This document shows, piece by piece, positions 8,033-16,109 of a stretch of 64,000 nucleotides of DNA (position 1 is the first letter of the stretch; every line of letters begins with the position of its first letter). Position numbers and translations under genes: made by a program. Below the pieces are notes generated by a model. The model made no database searches and was not told where the DNA came from. It worked only from the letters and a program-made list of their open reading frames with translations. The DNA is from an uncultured Clostridia bacterium (GTDB lineage Bacteria; Bacillota; Clostridia; Oscillospirales; Ruminococcaceae). The stretch spans positions 1 to 64,000 of the forward strand of contig CANQRG010000004.1 in NCBI GenBank assembly GCA_947626165.1, in the 5' to 3' direction.

Positions 8033-9532
8033 ATGAAATTAGCCGCAATTTTTAAAGATAATATGGTGCTTCAAAGAAATAAATCTGTATGCGTTTTCGG
8101 AGAGTATGAACCTGAAAAAGATAAAACTATAACGGTTTCTCTAGGCGAATATAAGGCAACCGCTGAGATCAACGGTAAAAGGTGGTATGCCTACCTTCCT
8201 GAAATGGAAGCTCAGGTAGGCTTGACCCTTATAATTTCATCATCAAGCGGAGATAAAATAACTCTGAATAATATCGCAGTCGGCGAGGTGTGGCTTGCAG
8301 GCGGACAGTCTAATATGGAGTATTTTATATCCAATTCAAAAGATGCAGAAAAGCATATATCTGAAATGAGAAAAGCCAATATTCGGTACTATAATGTACC
8401 TCGCTGCGGAATGATAAACGAAGAACTTTTTAATGCTGAGAAAAACTCTCAATGGGAGCTTTCAAACTCGGAAACCATCGGAGTATGGTCAGCGGTGGGC
8501 TGTCACTTTGCAAAAAATCTTTCTGAGAAGCTAGGTTGTATTGTGGGAATAGTGGGCTGCAATCTAGGGGGTACTTCGGCTTCTGTTTGGGTTGACGAGG
8601 AAACTCTAAAAAGCGACAAGGACACCAATGTTTATCTTGAGGATTATAAAAAAGCCTGCGGCGGCTTAACAGAGGAGGAGCAGATAAAAATCTACGACGA
8701 ATACCTAGAATATGAAAAGGGATGGAATGAAAGGCTTGCCGTTATTCAGAAAGAGCGTCCCGAGCTTTCGTGGGAAGATGTTCAAAAGGAAATAGGAGAA
8801 TGTAAGTGGCCCGGACCTATGGGGATTAAAAACCCATACCGTCCCTGCGGATTGTATAATACTATGATAAAAAGAATTGCCCCCTACACGTTCAGGGGCA
8901 TAATATACTATCAGGGAGAAGAGGACGCTTCCCGATGCGAAATCTACTACAAGCTGTTTACAAAGCTAATTCACAAGTGGCGTGAGGATTTCAGAGACAG
9001 CGAAATGCCGTTTTTATGTGTTCAGCTGCCTATGTTTGCTTACGAAAATGCACCCGACGACAAGACGTGGCCTATAATCCGTGAGGCGCAGATGAAAGCA
9101 AGCGAAACACTTGATAATGTATATACTGCGGTCATACTTGACTGCGGAGAACTTAATAACATTCACCCTATTGATAAAAAACCTGTAGGGGACAGACTAA
9201 GTCTCTTAGCGCTTAAAAATGTATACGGCTATGAGTGTGACTCTTATGGTCCTGCGATTAAGTCTATTGAAAGAACACCAGACGGATACAGACTTAAATT
9301 TAAAAATGCAGAAAACGGATTTGAAGTCAGAGGAGAAGTAACGGGATTTGAAATATCGTATAATGGAGAAATCTTTGAGGAGATTATTCCAGAAATTTCA
9401 GGCAGTGAAATGGAAATCAAAAGCTATAAAAATGCTGTAGAGATCCGCTATCAATGGTTTAACTACAACGAGGTAACTATCTTCGGCAAGAACGGAATAC
9501 CGCTTGCGCCGTTTAGAAATAACTTAATATAG
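8033..9532 (+). CDS. SGNH-hydrolase of the sialate O-acetylesterase type
   Basis: The 499-residue protein has the SGNH blocks of this family: the serine motif in AGGQSNMEY near residue 93, the GGTSASVWV block near 185 and YYQGEEDAS near 302. A late HP block (NNIHPIDKKPVGDRL) supplies the usual Asp/His region. Such enzymes remove O-acetyl groups from sialic acids or plant and host glycans. No signal peptide is visible, so it probably acts in the cytoplasm on imported sugars. GGAGG precedes the start. It is transcribed alone from its own promoter to a strong terminator. The exact substrate is not deducible; acetyl-xylan esterase is an alternative. Confidence 0.8.
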   Translation: MKLAAIFKDNMVLQRNKSVCVFGEYEPEKDKTITVSLGEYKATAEINGKRWYAYLPEMEAQVGLTLIISSSSGDKITLNNIAVGEVWLAGGQSNMEYFISNSKDAEKHISEMRKANIRYYNVPRCGMINEELFNAEKNSQWELSNSETIGVWSAVGCHFAKNLSEKLGCIVGIVGCNLGGTSASVWVDEETLKSDKDTNVYLEDYKKACGGLTEEEQIKIYDEYLEYEKGWNERLAVIQKERPELSWEDVQKEIGECKWPGPMGIKNPYRPCGLYNTMIKRIAPYTFRGIIYYQGEEDASRCEIYYKLFTKLIHKWREDFRDSEMPFLCVQLPMFAYENAPDDKTWPIIREAQMKASETLDNVYTAVILDCGELNNIHPIDKKPVGDRLSLLALKNVYGYECDSYGPAIKSIERTPDGYRLKFKNAENGFEVRGEVTGFEISYNGEIFEEIIPEISGSEMEIKSYKNAVEIRYQWFNYNEVTIFGKNGIPLAPFRNNLI

Positions 9533-9536
9533 CAAA

Positions 9537-9571
9537 AACGGGGTGTTCAAAATAACACCCCGTTAATTTTT
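9537..9571. terminator. Bidirectional terminator between convergent genes
   Basis: An 11-bp stem (AACGGGGTGTT and its complement) is flanked by A-rich sequence on the left and TAATTTTT on the right. It serves the esterase-like gene and probably also the convergent pduL gene. Confidence 0.85.
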
Positions 9572-9581
9572 ATGTATTTAT

Positions 9582-10160
9582 CTAACAGCACTTAACTATC
9601 TCACCCATTTGATCACGAGATGCACCTACTGCGTTTGATTCATCGGTGTCAATATGCATTGCTCTTGCATAAGACGCTGACACTCTGCAAACTGTATCGC
9701 ATAAAATTGCGGTTCTGTCAGCAGATTCTATTTTAACGCAAACTACCTGCTTATCTTTAACGCCGAGTTCCTCAGCGTCGGCAGGAGTAAGGTGGATATG
9801 CCTTTTTGCTATTATAACTCCCTCTGATATTTCAAGCTCTCCGCAGGGTCCTACTATCTTGCATGAACCGCTTCCCTTTATGTCTCCCGATTCTCTGACC
9901 GGTGCGGCAATTCCTATTGAACGCGCATCGGTGGCAGAAAGCTCAACCTGAGTTTCAGGCCTTGTCGGTCCGAGAATTGATACGTTTGGCAGCTCCTTCT
10001 TAGGACCTACTATGGTAACTCTCTCCTCGCAGGCGTATTGACCGGGCTGAGAAAGATCCTTTTTCTTTGTCAGTTTAGCGCCCTTTCCAAAAAGAATTTC
10101 AAGAGCTTCTTGTGTTACATGAACGTGCCTTGCGGACGTTTCAACAATAAATTTCGACAT
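9582..10160 (-). CDS. pduL: PduL-type phosphate acyltransferase
   Basis: The 192-residue protein has the two PduL histidine motifs expected to bind zinc, RHVHVT near residue 11 and KRHIHLTPADA near 117, plus the LGPTRPETQVELS core. It exchanges CoA for phosphate on acetyl- or propionyl-CoA, giving acyl-phosphate. With acetate kinase (at 41.4 kb) this makes acetate and ATP, so PduL may replace the classical Pta. No shell-targeting peptide is evident at the N-terminus and no microcompartment genes are nearby, which suggests a soluble housekeeping form. GGAGG precedes the ATG. It is converged on by the esterase-like gene across a shared terminator. Confidence 0.9.
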   Translation of the reverse strand: MSKFIVETSARHVHVTQEALEILFGKGAKLTKKKDLSQPGQYACEERVTIVGPKKELPNVSILGPTRPETQVELSATDARSIGIAAPVRESGDIKGSGSCKIVGPCGELEISEGVIIAKRHIHLTPADAEELGVKDKQVVCVKIESADRTAILCDTVCRVSASYARAMHIDTDESNAVGASRDQMGEIVKCC

Positions 10161-10273
10161 TTTTATTCCTCCAATATTACTTTGTCATATATTATGCTGT
10201 CAAAAAACAAACAACCTATATTATTAATTGAAATAAGAAGTACGTATGTATTTTTCAACAGTCATTTAGCTTA

Positions 10274-10768
10274 TTAAAAATATCCTACAGCATACATAAT
10301 TAATAAAATCAAAAAGCAAAATGCAATAAACAGAAGATATACACAGCTTAAAGTTATTCCTGCAATGGCAAAGCCTTTTCCACGCTTTCTGATTTTGTCT
10401 TTAGAAACAAGACCGATTACTGAAAATATAAATCCCAGAATTGCACATAAAATGCCAACCTCTTTCGCCAGATAAGCACAGCAAGCTAATATAAATCCGG
10501 CAACTGACATTCTGCTGTATTTCAAATCCTCATCTGTTATCATTTGCGGATTATAACTTTCCAGACCACAATTTGTATAAACATCCTTCTGATATGCCTG
10601 ATTTTCAAAAGAAACTGAGTTATCCTTAGAATAAGTAATCTCATTCCAATTTTTCTCCACAGGCATATTAAAATCAGAAACATCTATTTCTCTTATCAGT
10701 TTGGCTCCGCAGTTTGAACAATAATTAAATTCGTCTGAACTTTTTGCTCCGCATTTTATACAGTACAT
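10274..10768 (-). CDS. Zinc-ribbon membrane protein (DUF4190-like)
   Basis: The 164-residue protein starts MYCIKCGAKSSDEF with a CxxC...CxxC zinc ribbon in the first 22 residues. A polar linker follows, then two hydrophobic segments with the DUF4190 pattern (MSVAGFILACCAYL, GKGFAIAGITLSCV). The ATG at 10768 was preferred to a GTG three codons earlier because GGTGAT lies just before it. It is a shorter sister of the gene upstream (10812-11375), 43 bases away, and probably shares its transcript. Function is unknown; such proteins may link a cytoplasmic zinc ribbon to membrane processes. Confidence 0.7.
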   Translation of the reverse strand: MYCIKCGAKSSDEFNYCSNCGAKLIREIDVSDFNMPVEKNWNEITYSKDNSVSFENQAYQKDVYTNCGLESYNPQMITDEDLKYSRMSVAGFILACCAYLAKEVGILCAILGFIFSVIGLVSKDKIRKRGKGFAIAGITLSCVYLLFIAFCFLILLIMYAVGYF

Positions 10769-10811
10769 AACAATCACCGCTTAATATCAAAATAGACTTA
10801 AAAGTGTATTT

Positions 10812-11375
10812 TTATTTTCCAATTATCATAGAAAACAACTCTTTAACAGCTGATGTCCCGTAATTAAATTCATCATAATACTCGTCTATAAATTGACGCA
10901 GCTCATACGGATTGGCATTTAAAATATAAATAACAAGCAGAATTGTCACCGCAACAGACAAACAGCCTATTATAATTCCTGCAATTGCAAAGCCTTTTCC
11001 TTTCTCACCTCTTACATTAGTCAGGTGAAAACCGATAAGAGAAAGAACAAGACCAACAAACCCTGCCAATCCGCCAAATAAAATACATCCGCAGGAGGTT
11101 ATAAATCCGGCAATTGCCATTGGGTTATAACGAGAAGTCGGCATATTTTGGTTATAATTAGGAGTACGATTATAATTCGTATTTTGATTATAATTCTGCT
11201 CTGCATATCCGTTTTGCTGTGTGTTAAAAGAACCAGATTCTTGTGTTAGCTGATTATTTACATCAGGCTCTCTATAAAGTATGCCGTTTGGATCGGCACT
11301 TTTTAAAACTGCTCCGCAGTAACCGCAGAAGTTACTGCTGTCATCATTTTTATTTCCACATTTTGTACAATACAT
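10812..11375 (-). CDS. Zinc-ribbon membrane protein with DUF4190
   Basis: The 187-residue product starts MYCTKCGNKNDDSSNFCGYCG, a typical zinc ribbon with four cysteines. A Gln/Asn/Tyr-rich linker with repeated NYN motifs (about residues 50-85) follows, then two membrane segments joined by NVRGEKGKGFAIAGI, the DUF4190 signature. GGTGAT sits three bases before the ATG, so this start was chosen over an upstream TTG. It leads a two-gene operon of paralogs. The biochemical role is unknown; tandem duplication is evident from the shared plan. Confidence 0.75.
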   Translation of the reverse strand: MYCTKCGNKNDDSSNFCGYCGAVLKSADPNGILYREPDVNNQLTQESGSFNTQQNGYAEQNYNQNTNYNRTPNYNQNMPTSRYNPMAIAGFITSCGCILFGGLAGFVGLVLSLIGFHLTNVRGEKGKGFAIAGIIIGCLSVAVTILLVIYILNANPYELRQFIDEYYDEFNYGTSAVKELFSMIIGK

Positions 11376-11418
11376 AATATCACCGCACCTTGTAGCCAAA
11401 TAACAATTAATTTTCTAT

Positions 11419-11447
11419 ATTATACAATATTTCTGTTAAGAAGTCAA
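11419..11447 (-). promoter_or_regulatory. Promoter of the zinc-ribbon gene pair
   Basis: On the minus strand, TTGACT and a perfect TATAAT are 17 bases apart, about 45 bases before the first gene. Confidence 0.75.
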
Positions 11448-11472
11448 CGAGTTTTATTTTACACTATTCACA

Positions 11473-11500
11473 TTGACTTACATTAGATTTATGATATACT
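11473..11500 (+). promoter_or_regulatory. Promoter of the FkbM methyltransferase gene
   Basis: TTGACT and TATACT are separated by 16 bases, about 45 bases upstream of the ATG at 11547. It is divergent from the zinc-ribbon promoter. Confidence 0.65.
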
Positions 11501-11546
11501 TTAGATGAACTTTTTAGTTATGAAAATCAAATAAAGAGGAATTTTT

Positions 11547-12629
11547 ATGATAAATCTTAAAGAACTTTTGTCTCTTGAATCCTGTTGGGAGAGACTTGAA
11601 AAAACTGACAAACCTATATTAATATACGGAATGGGTGACGGCTGTTTAAAGCTAATGAAAGAGCTTAAAAAGCGAAAAATCCCTGTTTCAGGAATATTTG
11701 CGAGCGATGAATTTGTAAGAGGACACTATTTTGAAGGGCATCTTGTTCACAGGCTTTCTGAGATAGAAGAAAGTGCAGTTAAAAACGGATATGATTTTAT
11801 AATTCTACTTGCATTTGCGGCAGGCTATCAGGAGCTTATAACAAAAATTGACGATCTTGAAAAGAAGCACTTACTTTTAATGCCTGACACAGCCGTAATA
11901 GGCGGAGAGCCGTTTTTAAAAGAGCATTTAAACGAACGCTATAACGATTTTGAAAGTGTATATTCAATGCTTGAAGACGACATCTCCTGTAATACATTTG
12001 AAAGCGTACTAAAATATAAAATCACAGGCGAGCTTAAATATCTTCGTGAATGTACCACAACCACAGATGAAGCCTTTGAAAATATAATAAAACTAGGCAC
12101 AAATGAAACATACGTTGATTTAGGCGCTTTTAACGGAGATACCGTTTTAGATTTCGTCGAACGTACTAATTACAGCTACAAAGAAATATACGCCTTAGAG
12201 CCAAATAAAAGGAACTTTAAAAAGCTTCTTAAAAACACTGAAAACTTGAAACACACACGTACCTTTAACTGTGCGGCTTGGAGCGAGAATACAACGCTTA
12301 TATTTAACACAGGCGGAGGACGGCAGTCGCAGGTATCAAAAAAGGGCATAGAAACTCAGGCTGTAAGCGTTGACAGTATTTTAAACGGCAAAAAGGCAAC
12401 CTATATTAAATACGATGTCGAAGGCGCTGAAAAGGAAGCTATAAAAGGCTCAATGCAAACTATAAAAGCGCATTCTCCCAAGCTTTGCGTAGCAGTATAT
12501 CATAGACTTTTCGATATGATAGATATTCCACTGCAAATCGAAAAAATAAATCCAAATTACAAATTCTATTTTAGACATTATCCTTATTATCCTGCTTGGG
12601 AGACTAATCTTTTTTGTGTAAATTCCTAA
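11547..12629 (+). CDS. FkbM-family SAM methyltransferase with N-terminal Rossmann-like domain
   Basis: The 360-residue protein has two parts. Residues about 20-130 look like a small nucleotide-binding fold (ILIYGMGDGCLKLMKELKK). Residues about 190-350 are the FkbM methyltransferase: the SAM-binding motif VDLGAFNGDTVLDF, the acidic strand end YALEPNKRNF and the late motif IKYDVEGAEKEAI. FkbM enzymes O-methylate sugars or other small molecules, often in surface polysaccharide synthesis. It is transcribed alone and no glycan cluster is adjacent, so the acceptor is unknown. GAGG lies upstream of the ATG. Confidence 0.8.
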   Translation: MINLKELLSLESCWERLEKTDKPILIYGMGDGCLKLMKELKKRKIPVSGIFASDEFVRGHYFEGHLVHRLSEIEESAVKNGYDFIILLAFAAGYQELITKIDDLEKKHLLLMPDTAVIGGEPFLKEHLNERYNDFESVYSMLEDDISCNTFESVLKYKITGELKYLRECTTTTDEAFENIIKLGTNETYVDLGAFNGDTVLDFVERTNYSYKEIYALEPNKRNFKKLLKNTENLKHTRTFNCAAWSENTTLIFNTGGGRQSQVSKKGIETQAVSVDSILNGKKATYIKYDVEGAEKEAIKGSMQTIKAHSPKLCVAVYHRLFDMIDIPLQIEKINPNYKFYFRHYPYYPAWETNLFCVNS

Positions 12630-12674
12630 ATCTAAAATGTATATTAAGCAGTTATTTTTTGTGAATTTTAACTA

Positions 12675-12703
12675 TTGAAGATCAGATTTCAATATGTTAA
12701 AAT
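12675..12703 (+). promoter_or_regulatory. Promoter of the MATE gene
   Basis: TTGAAG and TAAAAT are 17 bases apart. Transcription would start near 12710, upstream of the hairpin at 12735-12790, so that hairpin would be in the MATE leader RNA. Confidence 0.5.
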
Positions 12704-12734
12704 ATTAATTGTTGAATTTAATAAGCAAACACGC

Positions 12735-12790
12735 AACGAGTAATGTTAATCATGTAAATCCAGTTGATTAACACTACTCGTTATTTTTTT
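12735..12790 (+). terminator. Strong hairpin with T-tract in the MATE leader
   Basis: AACGAGTA and TACTCGTT, then TGTTAATCA and TGATTAACA, form a stem of about 17 bp with a single mismatch and a 12-base loop. ATTTTTTT follows. It can end the FkbM transcript, but with the promoter at 12675-12703 it also lies between promoter and MATE start, as an attenuator would. Confidence 0.75.
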
Positions 12791-12816
12791 GCTAAAATAA
12801 TTAAGGAGAAAAATTT

Positions 12817-14199
12817 ATGGACAATTCTGAAACTAAAAACATAATGGGTACTGTTCCCGTGCCTAATCTTATGCTCAAAATGGGAATACCAATGATACTG
12901 TCAATGATTCTTCAGGCGGTATATAATATTGTTGATAGTGCATTTGTGTCAAATATGCCATCAAACGGAGAATCGGCACTAAATGCCCTTACATTATCCT
13001 TTCCATTGCAGATGCTTATGGTAGCTATAAGTATAGGAACAGGCGTTGGTGCAAACGCCCTGCTTTCAAAAAGTATGGGCGAAGGGAACAAAGAAAAGGC
13101 AAGCAAGACAGCAGGCAACGCAATATTCTGTGCAATAATGATCTATATTATTTTTCTTATGTTCGGCATCTTTGGGGTTCCACTTTACATCTCAACACAG
13201 ACAGTAAACACATTGATTTTCAATATGGCTGCTGACTATTTACGTATTTGCTGTGTAATTTCTTTTGGCATTGTTTTCTTTTCAATATACGAAAAACTCC
13301 TTCAAGCCACAGGACACTCTCTTTATTCCACCATTGCACAGATTGCAGGAGCAATTACAAATATCATACTAGATCCTATTTTAATTTACGGACTTATAGG
13401 TCTGCCTGAAATGGGAGTAAAAGGTGCTGCATACGCCACCGTGATCGGACAGTGCGTTTCATTCTTGCTGGCACTTTTATTCCATATAAAAGTGAACAAG
13501 GATATTTCAAACAGATTAAAATATATAAGTCCGTCCGCTAAAATTATCAGACAGATATATGCCATAGGTCTGCCTGCTATTATTGCACAGGCTCTTATGT
13601 CGGTTATGACATACGGACTCAACATCATTTTAGGAACAATTAGCGAGGCTATGGTTACGGCTTACGGACTGTACTATAAGATCCAGCAATTTATTCTGTT
13701 TGCCGCTTTTGGTCTCCGTGACGCAATTACTCCTATAATTTCGTTCAGTCACGGGTTGAAAAATAAACTCCGTATATATGACGGAATCAAATTCGGATTG
13801 CTTTATACGCTGATTATTATGCTTGCAGGAACTGCTGTTGTAGAAATATTTGCGGTTCCGTTTTCAGAAATATTTGGTCTATCGGGCAACACTCAGTCTC
13901 TTTGCATAAGTGCAATGAGAGTTATTTCGATAAGCTTTATCTTTGCGGGAGCAAACATAGCGTTTCAAGGGATTTTTCAAGCACTTAACGGCGGAATTGA
14001 ATCGCTTATAGTATCCGTTTGCAGACAGATAATTTTTGTGCTTCCTGTTGCTTGGCTTTTTGCACAGACAGTAAAATGCAATCCTGATCTGTCTTGGATT
14101 GTATGGACTGCTTTTCTGATAGCGGAGATACTATCTGCTGTCATTTCAATTCTGTTGCTCATAAGAATAAATAAGAAATTAAAAAGCTTCTCGGAGTAG
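12817..14199 (+). CDS. MATE-family multidrug/cation exporter
   Basis: The 460-residue integral membrane protein has about 12 hydrophobic segments and the MATE pattern in both halves (PNLMLKMGIPMILSMI near the start, IYAIGLPAIIAQALM near 250). The duplicated six-helix plan and length fit the NorM/DinF class, which exports drugs or metabolites in exchange for Na+ or H+. AAGGAG precedes the ATG by the usual distance. A likely leader hairpin with T-tract sits upstream, which may make expression conditional. It converges with the ABC exporter genes over a shared terminator. The substrate cannot be read from sequence. Confidence 0.9.
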   Translation: MDNSETKNIMGTVPVPNLMLKMGIPMILSMILQAVYNIVDSAFVSNMPSNGESALNALTLSFPLQMLMVAISIGTGVGANALLSKSMGEGNKEKASKTAGNAIFCAIMIYIIFLMFGIFGVPLYISTQTVNTLIFNMAADYLRICCVISFGIVFFSIYEKLLQATGHSLYSTIAQIAGAITNIILDPILIYGLIGLPEMGVKGAAYATVIGQCVSFLLALLFHIKVNKDISNRLKYISPSAKIIRQIYAIGLPAIIAQALMSVMTYGLNIILGTISEAMVTAYGLYYKIQQFILFAAFGLRDAITPIISFSHGLKNKLRIYDGIKFGLLYTLIIMLAGTAVVEIFAVPFSEIFGLSGNTQSLCISAMRVISISFIFAGANIAFQGIFQALNGGIESLIVSVCRQIIFVLPVAWLFAQTVKCNPDLSWIVWTAFLIAEILSAVISILLLIRINKKLKSFSE

Positions 14200-14208
14200 A
14201 TATTAAAG

Positions 14209-14266
14209 CATAATAAACCAGCCGCCCATCTTATCTAAATGATAAGACCAAGCGGCTTTTATTATG
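14209..14266. terminator. Bidirectional terminator between MATE and ABC exporter genes
   Basis: A long imperfect hairpin pairs CATAATAAA with TTTATTATG, AGCCGC with GCGGCT, and CTTATC with GATAAG in the middle. It overlaps the stop codon of the ABC gene at 14262. Confidence 0.75.
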
Positions 14267-16109
14267 TAGCAATACCCGCAAACTGATTTTGATATAAATT
14301 GTAATAACAGCCTTTTTGCTCAAGAAGCTCCTCGTGATTACCCTGCTCGACTACCCTGCCGTCGTCTATAACTATGATCTTGTCTGCGTCTATTATGGTA
14401 GAGAGCCTGTGAGCAATAATAAGGCTTGTGCGGTTTTTCATAAGTGCAACCATCGCCGACTGTATGTTCATCTCGGTTCTTGTGTCAACTGAGGAGGTAG
14501 CCTCATCTAAAATCAAAATCTTAGGGTCGGCAAGAACTGCACGAGCAATAGCCAAAAGCTGCCTCTGCCCCTGCGAGAGATTTGAACCGCTTTCTGATAA
14601 AACAGTGTCGTACCCGTCAGGAAGCCTTTTTATAAACCTGTCTGCATTTGCGGTTTTAGCCGCATTTTCAATTTCAGACAATTCAGCCTGAGGCTTTGCA
14701 TAAGCGATATTTGAGCGTATTGTATCAGAGAACAAAACCGTGTCCTGCAAAACTATTCCTATAGTCTCACGGAGCTTATCTTTAGAAATATCTTTTATGT
14801 TTACGCCGTCTATCTCTATCTCGCCCGAATCAATATCGTAAAACCTTGTAAGCAGATTTACAACAGTTGTTTTGCCTGAGCCTGTCGCCCCGACTATCGC
14901 TATCTTCTGACCGCTTTTTATATCAAGGTCGAAACCCTTTAAAACAGGCTTATCTGGTACATAACTGAAGTTTATATTCTTAAAACTGATATTTCCCGAA
15001 ACTTCATCAGGAACAAACTCACTATCATTTGAATTATCGTCCCTTTCGGACTCTTCATCCATAACGGCAAAAATTCTCTCGCCTCCGGCAACTGCTGTTT
15101 GTATCTGTGCATACTGGTTTGCAATTTCATTAATTGGTCTTGAAAATTGCTTAGAATATAAAATAAACGCCTGTATGGTTCCTATAGTTATAAATCCTTT
15201 TAGTGCAAAGTATCCTCCAAAGCCTGCTATAAGAACAAACCCCACATTTGAAACAATGTTCATAAGCGGTCCCATAGAACCACCGCATATCTGTGCTTTA
15301 ACACCTGTCTTTCTAAGACTGTCGCTCATTTTGTTAAATTCGTCTATCGCATCCTTTTCCTTAGAATACGAAACGACCGTTTTATAGCCTACAACCATTT
15401 CTTCTATATGACCGTCCAGCTTGCCCAGCAAAATCTGCTGACGGGTAAAATACTTACGCATAAATTTTGTCATAACCGACGTAAACAGAACAGTCAGTAT
15501 AATTGTAGAAACGCTTATCAAGGTAAGCACAGGCGAATAGTAAAGCATAATAACAAGCGAGCCGATAATCGTCAGCACACCTGAAAACAGCGAGCCTATC
15601 GACTGCGAAATGCAGTTTGATATATTTTCAACGTCATTTGTCATTCTGCTCATCAAATCGCCATGATTATGAGTATCTATGTATCTTATCGGCAGAGTTA
15701 CTATCTTTCTGAACAGATCGGTTCTCATAATTTTGACTGTTGTTTGAGACAGTTTTGCCGAAAACCAACCCTGAAAATAAGTTATCACCGAAGTAAGAAC
15801 ATAAACTAAGCCTAGAATAATTAAGTATTTAACTAAGTTTTTATAGTCCACACCGCTTGTCAGACCAATGGTGTCTATAGCCTTTTGCTGAAGTGACGGT
15901 GCTGCCAGATTAAGGACTGTAATAGCAAGCATTACTGCTAAAAGTATAAAGAAAATATACTTGCTTCTGCCCATATAAGAGAGTATACGCTTTAGAGTTC
16001 CTAAAACGTCCTTTGGCTTTTCATGAGCCAAAACAGGACCTCTGGGACCTTTACCAAGCGGTCTTGGGGGATTATTTATAGCTGACGGTCTTTTTTGCTG
16101 TTGTGCCAT
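14262..16109 (-). CDS. ABC exporter half, consensus ATPase subunit
   Basis: The 615-residue protein has a proline-rich cytoplasmic N-terminus (NNPPRPLGKGPRGPV), six membrane helices and a C-terminal ATPase. Walker A is GATGSGKTTVVNL, the signature is LSQGQRQLLAIAR and Walker B is ILILDEATSSVD with the catalytic glutamate; the H-loop is IIAHRLSTI. It pairs with the upstream gene as a heterodimeric multidrug or lipid exporter of the BmrCD / TM287-288 type. GAGGAGGGGG before this ATG supports the start at 16109. The start overlaps the upstream stop (TAATG), so synthesis is coupled. The substrate is unknown. Confidence 0.9.
   Translation of the reverse strand: MAQQQKRPSAINNPPRPLGKGPRGPVLAHEKPKDVLGTLKRILSYMGRSKYIFFILLAVMLAITVLNLAAPSLQQKAIDTIGLTSGVDYKNLVKYLIILGLVYVLTSVITYFQGWFSAKLSQTTVKIMRTDLFRKIVTLPIRYIDTHNHGDLMSRMTNDVENISNCISQSIGSLFSGVLTIIGSLVIMLYYSPVLTLISVSTIILTVLFTSVMTKFMRKYFTRQQILLGKLDGHIEEMVVGYKTVVSYSKEKDAIDEFNKMSDSLRKTGVKAQICGGSMGPLMNIVSNVGFVLIAGFGGYFALKGFITIGTIQAFILYSKQFSRPINEIANQYAQIQTAVAGGERIFAVMDEESERDDNSNDSEFVPDEVSGNISFKNINFSYVPDKPVLKGFDLDIKSGQKIAIVGATGSGKTTVVNLLTRFYDIDSGEIEIDGVNIKDISKDKLRETIGIVLQDTVLFSDTIRSNIAYAKPQAELSEIENAAKTANADRFIKRLPDGYDTVLSESGSNLSQGQRQLLAIARAVLADPKILILDEATSSVDTRTEMNIQSAMVALMKNRTSLIIAHRLSTIIDADKIIVIDDGRVVEQGNHEELLEQKGCYYNLYQNQFAGIAT

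Noticed and set aside
10174-10203. Possible pduL promoter (TTGACA, 18 bases, TAATAT)
   Set aside because: The start of transcription would fall on the ribosome site, leaving almost no leader, so it was not listed.
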